A stretch of 64,000 nucleotides of DNA from Paraclostridium tenue (GTDB lineage: Bacteria; Bacillota; Clostridia; Peptostreptococcales; Peptostreptococcaceae): the NCBI RefSeq assembly GCF_015668515.1, contig NZ_JADPFO010000001.1, positions 256,328 to 320,327 on the forward strand, given 5' to 3'. The notes beneath the pieces are model-generated. The model was not told where the DNA came from. It ran no database searches and worked only from the letters and a program-made list of their open reading frames with translations. Shown here piece by piece: positions 18,771 through 27,110 of this stretch (positions are counted from its first letter, which is position 1; every line of letters begins with the position of its first letter). The position numbers were made by a program, and so were the translations under genes.

Positions 18771-19203
18771 TTTATAAATCTCCTAAGTTTAATTTAATAT
18801 TATTATATCAAAATTACACAATTTTATCATTAGTGGTAATTAATATGAAGCTCATATACCTTTAAGTACAGGAGCTTTTAAATTATCAGAAATTCTGAAA
18901 ATACCTTTTTAAGTATGTATATTGTATTTTGTAATTTTAAGTTTTATTACGTTGAATTATAAATCTGAGACATTTAAACTACACTCTAAAACCGTAGCTG
19001 TAGATGAATTTTTAAATAAAAAAAGTAGGACAATATGTTAATTTATAAGATTAAATATATAAGATATGTAATGTTAAATTTATTTTACAATTATATTTTA
19101 AAAAAATACTTAATATATGAGAGTAAAAACCGAAAGTATAATTAATCGATTAAAAAAGCAAAGCTTTAAAAAGATATAAAAATAAAAGGAGGAACAATAA
19201 ATT
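18771..19203. other. Intergenic region with a weak inverted repeat
   Basis: No gene is seen in about 430 bp. An inverted repeat, AAGCTC and GAGCTT with an 18-bp loop, spans 18848-18877 and is followed by TTTT; it might be a weak terminator or a remnant. The motA promoter must lie in the last part. Confidence 0.4.
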
Positions 19204-20019
19204 ATGTCTGGTTTAATTTTTTTAATACTAGGTTTCGGTTTTTTAATACTAGGTTTTGTAGGTGAAGGAGGTCATACGACAGCACTACTTTCATGGACTT
19301 CGTTTGTAATTGTTTTTGGAGGAACGATTGGTTCTTTAGGTACATCTTTCACTATGAAACAAATAAAAAATATAGGTAGAATTTTACGTGTAGCTTTCAC
19401 TAGAAAGTCAACAGATTTAGTAGAGCTAATTTTTTATTTTGATCATGTGCTAAGTAAAGTAAGAAAAGATGGTTTTTTAGGCCTTGAAGAGGAATTACAG
19501 GAAGATGAAAACATGAATCCTTTTATAAAAAAAGGGCTTCAATCAGCAGTTGATGGTGTGAAGCCTGAAGATATTAGAAACATGTTAGAAATCGAGGCAG
19601 CAATGAGTTTTAAAAGACATAAAATTGGTGCAGCTATGTTTGACTCTGCTGGAGGAACAGCACCTACTATGGGTATCGTTGGTACTGTATTAGGTTTAGT
19701 ACATGTTCTTGGAGGACTAGCTAAAGCAGATATGAATGCATTAGGTGGTAGTATATCAGCTGCATTCTTAGCTACACTTTATGGGCTTGGTAGTGCAAAC
19801 TTAATATTTCTTCCAATAGGAACTAGACTTAAAAATTTAGCTAAGGCTGAACAATTAGAAAAAGATATTATAATAGAAGCTATATCATTAATTCAAGAAA
19901 ATGTAAGTCCAACTACTTTAAGAGATACACTTAAAGGTTTTCTAGATAAAAAAGATCAAGTTAAATTAGAATCAAGATATTTTGGAGATGGAAATAAGGA
20001 GGTTACAAAGAGTGCATAA
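19204..20019 (+). CDS. motA: Flagellar motor stator protein MotA
   Basis: This 271-residue protein has four membrane segments (about 3-22, 30-50, 145-170 and 180-202) and a large cytoplasmic loop between the second and third. The third segment contains AGGTAPTMGIVGTVLGLVHVLG, the MotA/TolQ hallmark. It forms the ion-conducting stator with MotB and drives flagellar rotation. It starts behind AAAAGGAGGAAC and overlaps motB by 8 bp. The pair stands apart from other flagellar genes in the window. Confidence 0.95.
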   Translation: MSGLIFLILGFGFLILGFVGEGGHTTALLSWTSFVIVFGGTIGSLGTSFTMKQIKNIGRILRVAFTRKSTDLVELIFYFDHVLSKVRKDGFLGLEEELQEDENMNPFIKKGLQSAVDGVKPEDIRNMLEIEAAMSFKRHKIGAAMFDSAGGTAPTMGIVGTVLGLVHVLGGLAKADMNALGGSISAAFLATLYGLGSANLIFLPIGTRLKNLAKAEQLEKDIIIEAISLIQENVSPTTLRDTLKGFLDKKDQVKLESRYFGDGNKEVTKSA

Positions 20020-20755
20020 AGAAAAAAAGTATGTGGAAGAAGAAGAAGAAGAACATGAAAATCATGAACGTTGGTTACTTTCTTATGCAGACTTTATAAC
20101 GCTGTTAATGATTTTCTTTATAATAATGTATGCAATGAGTACTATAGATAAAGCAAAGTATGAAAAGCTTACAACAGCGCTAAATCAAGCAATGGGTGAT
20201 GGTAGTGCTATTGCAGACACTGGAAGTAAAATGGGTGGAGAAATAGGCAACGGATTATCTGAAGATGCAAAATTAAAAAAAGTAAAAGAAAATTTAGATA
20301 AATATTTAAAAGAGAATAATCTTTCTAATAGCGTTAGTACTACTATAGAAAAAAGAGGATTAGTTGTTAGTTTTAAAGATTCTTTATTCTTTGATAGTGG
20401 TAGGGCAGAAGTAAGACCAGAACAAATTGATAAACTTATTAAGATAAGTAAAATTATAAATCAAGCTATGGGAAGTGGCAGTTATATAAGGGTTGAAGGT
20501 CATACCGACTCTGTTCCTGTTCATAATGAAGTATATAAATCTAACTGGGATTTATCAGTAATGAGAGCTAGTAATGTCGCACAAATTTTAATTAAAAAAG
20601 CAGATATAAAACCAGAAAAATTATCAGCAATAGGTTATGGCGAATATAGACCAAAAGCTGACAATAGTACAGCAGAAGGTAAGTCAACTAACAGAAGAGT
20701 AGATATATTAATTATGAATTCAAAGTTTAATGAAGTTGAAAACAATAAAAAATAA
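20012..20755 (+). CDS. motB: Flagellar motor stator protein MotB
   Basis: This 247-residue protein starts at a GTG at 20012, 10 bp after AAGGAGG and inside the end of motA. It has a charged N terminus, one membrane segment (LLSYADFITLLMIFFIIMYAM, whose Asp is the conserved ion-binding residue), a linker and an OmpA-like peptidoglycan-binding domain (VEGHTDSVPVHNEVYKSNW, then NRRVDILI). It anchors the stator to the cell wall. All key residues are present, so a working stator is expected. Confidence 0.95.
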   Translation: MHKEKKYVEEEEEEHENHERWLLSYADFITLLMIFFIIMYAMSTIDKAKYEKLTTALNQAMGDGSAIADTGSKMGGEIGNGLSEDAKLKKVKENLDKYLKENNLSNSVSTTIEKRGLVVSFKDSLFFDSGRAEVRPEQIDKLIKISKIINQAMGSGSYIRVEGHTDSVPVHNEVYKSNWDLSVMRASNVAQILIKKADIKPEKLSAIGYGEYRPKADNSTAEGKSTNRRVDILIMNSKFNEVENNKK

Positions 20756-20909
20756 ATCTAATGAATTTTGCTAAAGAGTTAGTTATTAAAGATGAATTTA
20801 TTTTCCCAATGAATTTAACTTAGAATTTATTGGGAAAATGAGTTTCTTAGAAAAAACACCTGAAGGATAGTATTTAATAAAGAAAGTATTTAGTATAATA
20901 ATGAAGATT

Positions 20910-20940
20910 AAACACTTATTTAATAAGTGTTTTTATTTTA
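20910..20940 (+). terminator. Terminator downstream of motAB
   Basis: AAACACTTATT is paired with AATAAGTGTTT and followed by a T-rich tail. An earlier inverted repeat at 20800-20838 (ATTTTCCCAAT against ATTGGGAAAAT) lacks a T run. Confidence 0.75.
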
Positions 20941-21213
20941 CCTAAAATTTATGAAATTATATGTGGATAAATCAAGTTTTAAATTATGAAACCATTGCAT
21001 ATTTGTATATATAACCTTCAAGGACATCAGAAAAATAAAATTAGATAGTTAATGGAATTTAATGGTTGGATTGTTATGGAGATTTGTTACTTTTATGGTA
21101 TACTATTTATAAAAGGAAGTATAAAAATCAAAGCATATATTGAAATGGAATAGAAGTTTTGAATAGTCTTATTAAGGAGCTAATGTTCCTAATGTCAAAT
21201 TGGAGGGGGAAAC
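20941..21213. other. Upstream region of the S33 peptidase gene
   Basis: About 270 bp without a supported gene. A 14-codon reading frame from 21183 overlaps the peptidase start, but its AAGGAG lies too close to its ATG to be convincing. Confidence 0.35.
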
Positions 21214-22095
21214 ATGAAAATTACTGAAGGATACATGCCTTTTGAAGGTTTTAAAACCTATTACCGTATAGTAGGTGAAGCAACAGAAGGAAAGAAACCA
21301 TTAGTACTGCTTCACGGAGGACCAGGTTCTACACATAACTACTTTGAGGTATTAGACAAAGTAGCAAAAAGTGGTAGACAAGTAATAATGTATGACCAAA
21401 TTGGTTGTGGGAACTCATTTGTAGAAGGTCACCCTGAATTATTTAATGCTGACACTTGGATAAAAGAACTTATTGAACTAAGAAAACATCTAGGACTTGA
21501 AGAAATTCATTTATTAGGGCAATCTTGGGGAGGTATGCAAGCTATTTGGTATGCTATTGAGCATAAACCAAAGGGGATTAAGTCATATATTCTTTCATCT
21601 ACTCTTTCTTCAGCAAAACTTTGGGAAAAAGAGCAAAAAAGAAGAATTTCATATATGGATGAAGCTGACCAAAAGGCTTTACTTGATGCAGTAAATACTG
21701 GAGATTATTCCAGTAAAGAATATAGTGATGCATTAGATAAGTTTATGGAAATGTACTGTGCAGGTAAGGTAACTGAAGGTTCTCCAGAATGTTTAAGAAG
21801 ACCTAAAAAATCAGGGTCTGAAGCATACATTGTAGGATGGGGACAAAATGAATTTTCTCCTACAGGAACTCTTTCTGGATATGAGTTTACAGATAGATTA
21901 AATGAAATAAAAGAACCTTGTTTAATAACTAGTGGAGCAATAGATTTATGTTCACCATATATTGCAAAAACTATGTATGACAGAATTCCTAATAGTAAAT
22001 GGGAACTATTTGAATATTCAAGACATATGCCATTTGTTGAAGAAAATGATAAATATATAGAAGTTTTAACCAAATGGTTAGATGAAAATGATTAA
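21214..22095 (+). CDS. S33-family peptidase, proline iminopeptidase type
   Basis: This 293-residue alpha/beta hydrolase has the motifs of proline iminopeptidases: the oxyanion-hole sequence LLHGGPGSTHNYF near 32, YDQIGCGNS near 62 and the nucleophile elbow GQSWGG near 108. A cap domain follows, then Asp in GAIDLC and His in SRHMPF to complete the triad. Such enzymes release N-terminal proline or small residues from peptides in the cytosol. It starts behind GGAGGGGG and is monocistronic, with two terminators after it. Confidence 0.88.
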   Translation: MKITEGYMPFEGFKTYYRIVGEATEGKKPLVLLHGGPGSTHNYFEVLDKVAKSGRQVIMYDQIGCGNSFVEGHPELFNADTWIKELIELRKHLGLEEIHLLGQSWGGMQAIWYAIEHKPKGIKSYILSSTLSSAKLWEKEQKRRISYMDEADQKALLDAVNTGDYSSKEYSDALDKFMEMYCAGKVTEGSPECLRRPKKSGSEAYIVGWGQNEFSPTGTLSGYEFTDRLNEIKEPCLITSGAIDLCSPYIAKTMYDRIPNSKWELFEYSRHMPFVEENDKYIEVLTKWLDEND

Positions 22096-22117
22096 GATTA
22101 TATAAATTCACATAGAG

Positions 22118-22152
22118 AAATAGATTAAACATATATGTTTAATCTATTTTTT
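22118..22152 (+). terminator. Terminator of the S33 peptidase gene
   Basis: AAATAGATTAAACAT and its complement form a long stem followed by TTTTTTT. Confidence 0.85.
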
Positions 22153-22183
22153 TATATACTTTTAATTAGGGTTACCGAAAGTA

Positions 22184-22219
22184 AAAAAGTACATTAGCAA
22201 TTTTGTTAGTGTACTTTTT
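22184..22219 (+). terminator. Second hairpin downstream of the peptidase gene
   Basis: AAAAAGTACATTAGC pairs with GTTAGTGTACTTTTT. The A-rich 5' arm and T-rich 3' arm allow it to work in either direction. Confidence 0.65.
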
Positions 22220-22310
22220 AAATTACAAAATATTGCAAATGATAACATTTTTGAATTTAAAATCATAATATATATAGCACTATAATTTTAACATCATAAG
22301 GGGGTACATC

Positions 22311-22823
22311 ATGGATAATTCTTGTAAGAAATATGATATCAATAAAATATTTTCTAGTTATAACCCATCTAAGCCAAATGCATATGCTAAAATAAAAGGA
22401 GGACCTTTGGCTCCGTGTATAAGGGGAATAGTATACTTATACCAACTAGAAGATGGAGTATATGTAAAAGCTTATATAACAGGAATTCCTAATATAAATA
22501 ATCAGACTAGTTCCTTCCATGGATTCCATATTCATGAGGTTGGAGATTGTACTGTAGGAAATGAAAGCGATCCATTTACTGCTGCAAAATCTCATTATAA
22601 TCTAACTAAAGTAGATCATCCAATGCATGCAGGAGATTTACCACCAATTTTATCTGCTGATGGAATAGGAGTTCTTTCTACATTTACTAATAGATTTACT
22701 GTAAATGACGTTATAGGAAAATCTTTTATACTTCATAGTGGGTATGATGATTTTACTACACAACCTGCAGGAAATTCAGGTTCTAGATGGGCTTGCGGGG
22801 TTATTGTTTCTTATACGGGATAA
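22311..22823 (+). CDS. Cu/Zn superoxide dismutase-like protein, no signal peptide
   Basis: This 170-residue protein has the SodC beta-barrel motifs: GFHIHEVGDCT (copper His residues and the disulfide Cys), KSHYN (bridging His), HPMHAGDLP (zinc site), HSGYDDF and PAGNSGSRWACGVI (the conserved Arg and second Cys). All four copper and the zinc ligand regions appear present. Bacterial SodC is normally exported, but this one starts with a soluble polar N terminus, so a cytosolic or non-classical location is implied. It may dismutate superoxide during oxygen exposure. It starts behind AAGGGGG. Confidence 0.85.
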   Translation: MDNSCKKYDINKIFSSYNPSKPNAYAKIKGGPLAPCIRGIVYLYQLEDGVYVKAYITGIPNINNQTSSFHGFHIHEVGDCTVGNESDPFTAAKSHYNLTKVDHPMHAGDLPPILSADGIGVLSTFTNRFTVNDVIGKSFILHSGYDDFTTQPAGNSGSRWACGVIVSYTG

Positions 22824-22856
22824 TATAATTAGTAATGTTATTTGATGTATATAAAT

Positions 22857-22893
22857 ATAAAAAACTCATATCCAATATATATGAGTTTTTTAT
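22857..22893 (+). terminator. Terminator of the SOD-like gene
   Basis: AAAAACTCATAT pairs with ATATGAGTTTTT and is followed by T. Confidence 0.8.
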
Positions 22894-22970
22894 TGAGCTT
22901 ATTTATAACTTTAATCAAAATCAAATATATGTAATAATAGACTTATATCAATACAGCAGGGGGGAAAAGA

Positions 22971-23453
22971 ATGAAAAAAGAAATATATGAAAAACTAGAT
23001 GAACTACAAATAAAATACAAAGTACTAGAACATGATGAAGTCTTTACGGCAGATGAATTTTATAGCGTAACTAAAGACATGCCAGGACATCACTGTAAAA
23101 ACTTGTTTCTAAAAAACTCTAACAAAAGCCAAAACTATTTAGTAGTAGTAAAACATGATAAATCAGTAGATTTAAAAGATATAAGAGCACAAATAGGAAG
23201 TAGCAGGCTTTCATTTGACTCGCCCGAAAAATTATACGAACTGATGAAGGTAACACCTGGAAGTGTAAATCCATTCAGTATTATAAATGATGTAAATAGT
23301 GAAGTAGAAGTATTAATAGACAGTGATTTACTAGATGGTCAAAATCTTAACTTTCATCCTGCTATAAACACAGAGACATTTAATATATCTGGTGATGATT
23401 TTAATAAATTTTTAAACTACATTGATAACAATGTAATTAAAGTTAATATATAA
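22971..23453 (+). CDS. YbaK/ProXp-type aminoacyl-tRNA deacylase
   Basis: This 160-residue YbaK-fold protein has the N-terminal EHDEVFTADEF segment, the catalytic lysine in CKNLFLKNSN and the SRLSFDSPEKLYELMKVTPGSVNPF motif of ProXp-ala. Members of this family hydrolyse mischarged Ala-tRNA(Pro) in the cytoplasm, supporting proofreading by prolyl-tRNA synthetase. It starts behind GCAGGGGGG and stands 46 bp upstream of the radical SAM gene, but no functional link is evident. Confidence 0.88.
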   Translation: MKKEIYEKLDELQIKYKVLEHDEVFTADEFYSVTKDMPGHHCKNLFLKNSNKSQNYLVVVKHDKSVDLKDIRAQIGSSRLSFDSPEKLYELMKVTPGSVNPFSIINDVNSEVEVLIDSDLLDGQNLNFHPAINTETFNISGDDFNKFLNYIDNNVIKVNI

Positions 23454-23499
23454 ATTAAATCTAAAGTTTGAAATCACAGTAGAAAGGATTGATATATAC

Positions 23500-24393
23500 A
23501 TGGAATACATACCAACCAAAACAATTGTATCTAACTATAAAGACAACCCACGCTGGTTTGGAATAAACTACAATATGAACATATATAAAGGATGTTGCCA
23601 TGGATGTATATATTGCGATTCTAGAAGCAATTGTTATCAAATTATAGATTTTGACAGAGTTAGAATTAAAGAAAATTCAATTGAAATAATAAAAAAAGAT
23701 TTAACATCAAAGAGAAAAAAAGGTGTAGTAGGAACTGGAGCCATGAGTGATCCATATAATCCTTTTGAAGAAAAATACCTTTTAACAAGACAAGCTCTAA
23801 AACTATTAGATGAACATAGATTCGGAATAGCAATAACTACTAAAAGTGACTTAATAGTTAGAGATATAGATATATTAAAGAGAATACAAAAGCATTCTCC
23901 TAATTTAGTAAAAATCACAATAACTACTTTTGATGATGAACTTTGCAAAAAAATTGAACCAAATGTATCTACAACATCTGATAGATTTAAGGCTTTAAAA
24001 AAGTTATCAGATAATAATATATATTCAGGTGTATTATTAATGCCAATACTACCATTTATAAATGATACTGAGGAAAATATCAGAAATATTATAAAAAGGG
24101 CTTATGAATGTGGAGCTAAATTTATTTTTAGTTATGGAATAGGAGTTACTTTAAGAAGCAATCAAAGAGAATATTATTTTGAGCAACTAAGAAAAATATT
24201 TCCAAATCAAATGTTAGATGAAAAATATATAAAAACTTATGGAGAACAATATGAAAATTCCTCATTAAAATCAGAGCGTTTATGGAAAGTATTTAAAGAA
24301 GAGTGCGAAAAATACAATTTATTATATGATATGAAAGACATTATAAAAGACTATAAAAGTAGATATGAAAATTCTCAAATTACTTGGTTTTAA
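23500..24393 (+). CDS. SPL-family radical SAM protein (spore photoproduct lyase-like)
   Basis: This 297-residue protein carries the radical SAM cluster motif CxxxCxxC in GCCHGCIYCDSR (about 32-42). The GAMSDPYNPFE and LLMPILPFINDTEENI segments are typical of the COG1533 SplB-like family. It is shorter than authentic SplB (about 340 residues), so it is probably a relative of unknown substrate rather than the spore lyase itself. The gene lies 30 bp before ogt, a DNA alkylation repair gene, suggesting a joint DNA repair role. That is inferred from context only. Confidence 0.85.
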   Translation: MEYIPTKTIVSNYKDNPRWFGINYNMNIYKGCCHGCIYCDSRSNCYQIIDFDRVRIKENSIEIIKKDLTSKRKKGVVGTGAMSDPYNPFEEKYLLTRQALKLLDEHRFGIAITTKSDLIVRDIDILKRIQKHSPNLVKITITTFDDELCKKIEPNVSTTSDRFKALKKLSDNNIYSGVLLMPILPFINDTEENIRNIIKRAYECGAKFIFSYGIGVTLRSNQREYYFEQLRKIFPNQMLDEKYIKTYGEQYENSSLKSERLWKVFKEECEKYNLLYDMKDIIKDYKSRYENSQITWF

Positions 24394-24423
24394 TAATTTA
24401 TTTATATCTAAGGAGGAATTTGG

Positions 24424-24900
24424 ATGACACAAAGATATTACTACTACTGCGATTCACCTATAGGAATACTAGAAATAAGCACAACAGAAGAGGAATTAAT
24501 ATCAATTTTATATGTAGATGAAAAAAGAGAAAATACAGAACAACCAAAAATTTTAAAAGAAGTAATAAAACAGATACAAGAGTATTTTAATGGAGAGAGA
24601 AAAGAATTTAATATAAAAATTAAACTTAAAGGAACTGAGTTTCAAGAAAAAGTTTGGAATGCTTTAACACATATTCCTTACGGAGAAACTGTATCTTATA
24701 AATATATAGCAACAAAAATAGGAAATGAAAAAGCTGTAAGAGCAGTTGGAAATACCAACGGTAGAAATGTTATAAATATAGTTGTACCTTGTCATAGGGT
24801 TATAGGAGCTAATAAAAGTCTTACTGGCTATGGTGGAGGATTAGATAGAAAGCTATGGCTTTTACAACATGAAGAAAAATTTTCAAAAACTAAACAGTAA
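24424..24900 (+). CDS. ogt: Methylated-DNA--protein-cysteine methyltransferase
   Basis: This 158-residue protein has the suicide active site NIVVPCHRVIGA, the DNA-binding helix with its arginine finger (AVRAVGNTNGRN) and the C-terminal LTGYGGGLDRKLWLLQHE. The length and order of domains match Ogt. It transfers the O6-methyl group from guanine to its own cysteine. It starts behind AAGGAGGAA and ends at a strong terminator, probably in one unit with the SPL-like gene. Confidence 0.93.
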   Translation: MTQRYYYYCDSPIGILEISTTEEELISILYVDEKRENTEQPKILKEVIKQIQEYFNGERKEFNIKIKLKGTEFQEKVWNALTHIPYGETVSYKYIATKIGNEKAVRAVGNTNGRNVINIVVPCHRVIGANKSLTGYGGGLDRKLWLLQHEEKFSKTKQ

Positions 24901-24907
24901 AGAGATT

Positions 24908-24946
24908 AAAGCTGATTTCTATATTTTATAGAAATCAGCTTTTTTA
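24908..24946 (+). terminator. Terminator of the SPL-like/ogt unit
   Basis: AAAGCTGATTTCTATA pairs with TATAGAAATCAGCTTT and is followed by a T run. Confidence 0.9.
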
Positions 24947-24984
24947 ATTATTAAAATTCATATAAAAAATTTAAGAAGGGAAGT

Positions 24985-25119
24985 ATGAAGTTACCTATTG
25001 AAGTAGCTGATAAAGAAGGAAATTTTTCAATCCTATAACAGAAGATAAGGTAGTTCTAAGTTATATAAGTATAGGTGAAGTATCATTAGCAGGATTATAT
25101 AAATACGAAAAAACGTAAA
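24985..25119 (+). pseudogene. Frameshifted small gene remnant
   Basis: From the ATG at 24985, behind AAGAAGGGAAG, the frame reads MKLPIEVADKEGNFS and hits a stop after 17 codons. Moving to another frame at the T-rich run near 25026 continues as PITEDKVVLSYISIGEVSL up to a stop near 25119, giving a sensible peptide of about 43 residues. This looks like a small gene with a single frameshift. I do not recognise its family. Confidence 0.45.
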
Positions 25120-25570
25120 AAATAAAAGCTGAAATTTCAACAAAAACCCCTAAGTAATTATAAAATTAAAAAAGAAGAATTGTTCAACTTATGAATTTAC
25201 TATTTATAATTCAAAATAAAAAAGATAGGAGATAAACATGTCTTTTTACCTAATATTTATACTACTAATATTTTTTTAAAACTTATTAACATAATAAAGA
25301 AGTATAAGTTAGAAGAATGAAAAATTATTATAGATATAAAATACTAAATTTAATTTATATAAATTAAAAATTACCTGGTAGATATAAAAAGTGAAATTAA
25401 ACTATATACATTATAGGCTTAATAAAAATATAATTAAAGTTTTATATGAAAATCAACGATAACATTTAATATGGAGTATATTTAATTATATTTTTTATAA
25501 AATGAAAGTCTAGTAGAATTACTGAGTTAGTCTTTTAAGTGGGGAAAACAAATATAGAAAGGCAGTAGAA
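25120..25570. other. AT-rich region without a clear gene
   Basis: No supported gene in 450 bp. A 13-codon hydrophobic frame at about 25239 follows ATAGGAGAT but ends at once; it may be the head of a lost gene. The stretch looks like decayed sequence between ogt and the PASTA protein. Confidence 0.4.
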
Positions 25571-26092
25571 ATGAAGAAATTAGCAATTATAAGTATTATA
25601 GTGGGAGTTATAAGTGTGACATTAACAGTAGCTTTTTTTATTATGAAATTAAATAATAATGAATTAGTTACGGATAATTCACCAAAGAAAGTTTGTAAAA
25701 CTGAAAGCAAAAAAACTGAAAAGAAGAAATCTGAAGAGAAAAAGGTTACAAAAACGGATGATGTTCAAAAAATAGAAACTAAAGTTAAACAAGCAAATAA
25801 AATAAAGTATAAAAATGGGAAAATACCTAATTTTATAGGATGCAATCAAATTCAGGTGTATGAATTTGCTAAAGAACATGGCATAAAATATGAGTTAGAT
25901 CAAGCTGTACCTACACCAGTATATAATTTAAAAGGAACAGTTGCTAAACAATCAATTGAAGCAGGTAAAGATATTAAAAAAGAAGAAACATTGAAAATAA
26001 GTATATATATATTTGATGGACACTATAATCCTTTGGTTGGAGAAGACCCTTGTCATGATGAAAATGGAAATTTAATAAAAAGTAGTAAATAG
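25571..26092 (+). CDS. Single-PASTA-domain membrane-anchored protein
   Basis: This 173-residue protein has an N-terminal membrane anchor (about 5-26), a lysine/glutamate-rich low-complexity linker (about 38-80) and one PASTA-like domain (IPNFIGCNQIQVYEFAKEHGI to ETLKISIYIF, about 84-152). The tail is GEDPCHDENGN. PASTA domains usually bind muropeptides or cell-wall fragments at the outer face of the membrane, often as multiple copies on Ser/Thr kinases. A lone copy without a kinase suggests a small cell-wall sensor or accessory protein. It starts behind AGAAAGGCAG. The neighbourhood shows gene decay. Confidence 0.7.
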   Translation: MKKLAIISIIVGVISVTLTVAFFIMKLNNNELVTDNSPKKVCKTESKKTEKKKSEEKKVTKTDDVQKIETKVKQANKIKYKNGKIPNFIGCNQIQVYEFAKEHGIKYELDQAVPTPVYNLKGTVAKQSIEAGKDIKKEETLKISIYIFDGHYNPLVGEDPCHDENGNLIKSSK

Positions 26093-26152
26093 AGAAAGTA
26101 ACATTATAAATAAATTTATAAAAGTAGGATTCAAGGAGATTAGAACAAATGT

Positions 26153-26833
26153 GTGAGATTAATATCAATTAATTTTAATAGTGGTGGAGGATAATCAGGA
26201 GGATCTGGATCAAGAGGTGGTTCTTCAAATTATATGTAACAATCTAATCCTAATTCAGGAGGAGTAGCGACGCTTGCAATGAGCACCACTATTATAATAA
26301 TATCTAAAACTGATTATATAATTAGTTGGGTTAAAGTAACAAAAAAGAAAAAATAATGTAGACGTGTATTAATGGATTTAAATAAATACAACTCTAATTG
26401 GGAGTTGGATAAAATAAATAAAGATATAAAAGATGCTTTTTATATTATGTCAAAAGCTTGGACAAATATGGATCAAGATATAGCAATAGAATACTCAACT
26501 AAAAAACTTTATGAAAATCATAAAACTAAACTTGAATGGATGAAAATAAGAAATGAAAGAAATATATTGAAAATGGAAAAATTAATTTCTGCTAAGGTAA
26601 TTGGAATAGAAAAAAATAATTACGAAAATGTAGATATTATATGGGTATATATAATAGGTTCTATGATAGATTATATAGAAAGAGATGGCCGTATAGTAGG
26701 TGGAAATAAATTTAGTTCAAAACCATATGTAGAGTAGTGGAAGTTTAATCAAAAAAATGGAATATGGGTATTAGACGAAATAAAACAACAAGGAAATCCG
26801 ATTGAATTAGACGAAATTACTATAAAAGTATAA
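26153..26833 (+). pseudogene. TIM44-like domain protein, broken by four in-frame stops
   Basis: One continuous frame from about 26153 to 26833 contains a Gly/Ser-rich segment (SGGSGSRGGSSNY), a hydrophobic segment (ATLAMSTTIIIISKTDYII) and a C-terminal TIM44-like domain (NSNWELDKINKDIKDAFYIM, then WKFNQKNGIWVLDEI). Stops interrupt it at 26192 (TAA), 26237 (TAA), 26354 (TAA) and 26735 (TAG), but I see no frameshift. Intact relatives have a Gly-rich N terminus, a membrane helix and this domain. The fragment 26372-26737 could still be translated. It is most simply a recently inactivated gene. Confidence 0.65.
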
Positions 26834-26853
26834 AATTAAATTAATATTAATAT

Positions 26854-26895
26854 ATCTCTCTTTATATTTAAATAAATATAAAGAGAGATTTTTTA
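26854..26895 (+). terminator. Terminator after the TIM44-like pseudogene
   Basis: ATCTCTCTTTATATTTA pairs with TAAATATAAAGAGAGAT and is followed by TTTTTT. Confidence 0.85.
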
Positions 26896-27110
26896 TGTAA
26901 TTAACAAATATAAATAAGTTTGAAGATTACCCTAGCTATAATAAAGTAGTTAGGATTTTTCATATTACTTAATTGTAAAAATATGGTATAATTAATCTCT
27001 AATATACAAATATCCATGATTTTAGTATATGGTATTTTCAGTTATTTAATTATATATGTAAAAATAGAATGAGTTAAGAAATATAAAAGTAAATTAAGGA
27101 GGGAAGTTAA

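Noticed and set aside
19130..19180. GCAAAGC string upstream of motA that recalls the end of a c-di-GMP-I riboswitch
   Set aside because: The defining GGGCAAACC-type core and the two helices of that riboswitch are not present, so the match is too short.
21183..21227. 14-codon frame overlapping the start of the S33 peptidase gene
   Set aside because: Its ribosome-like AAGGAG is only about three bases from the ATG, and there is no hairpin or stalling logic as in the ABC-F leader.
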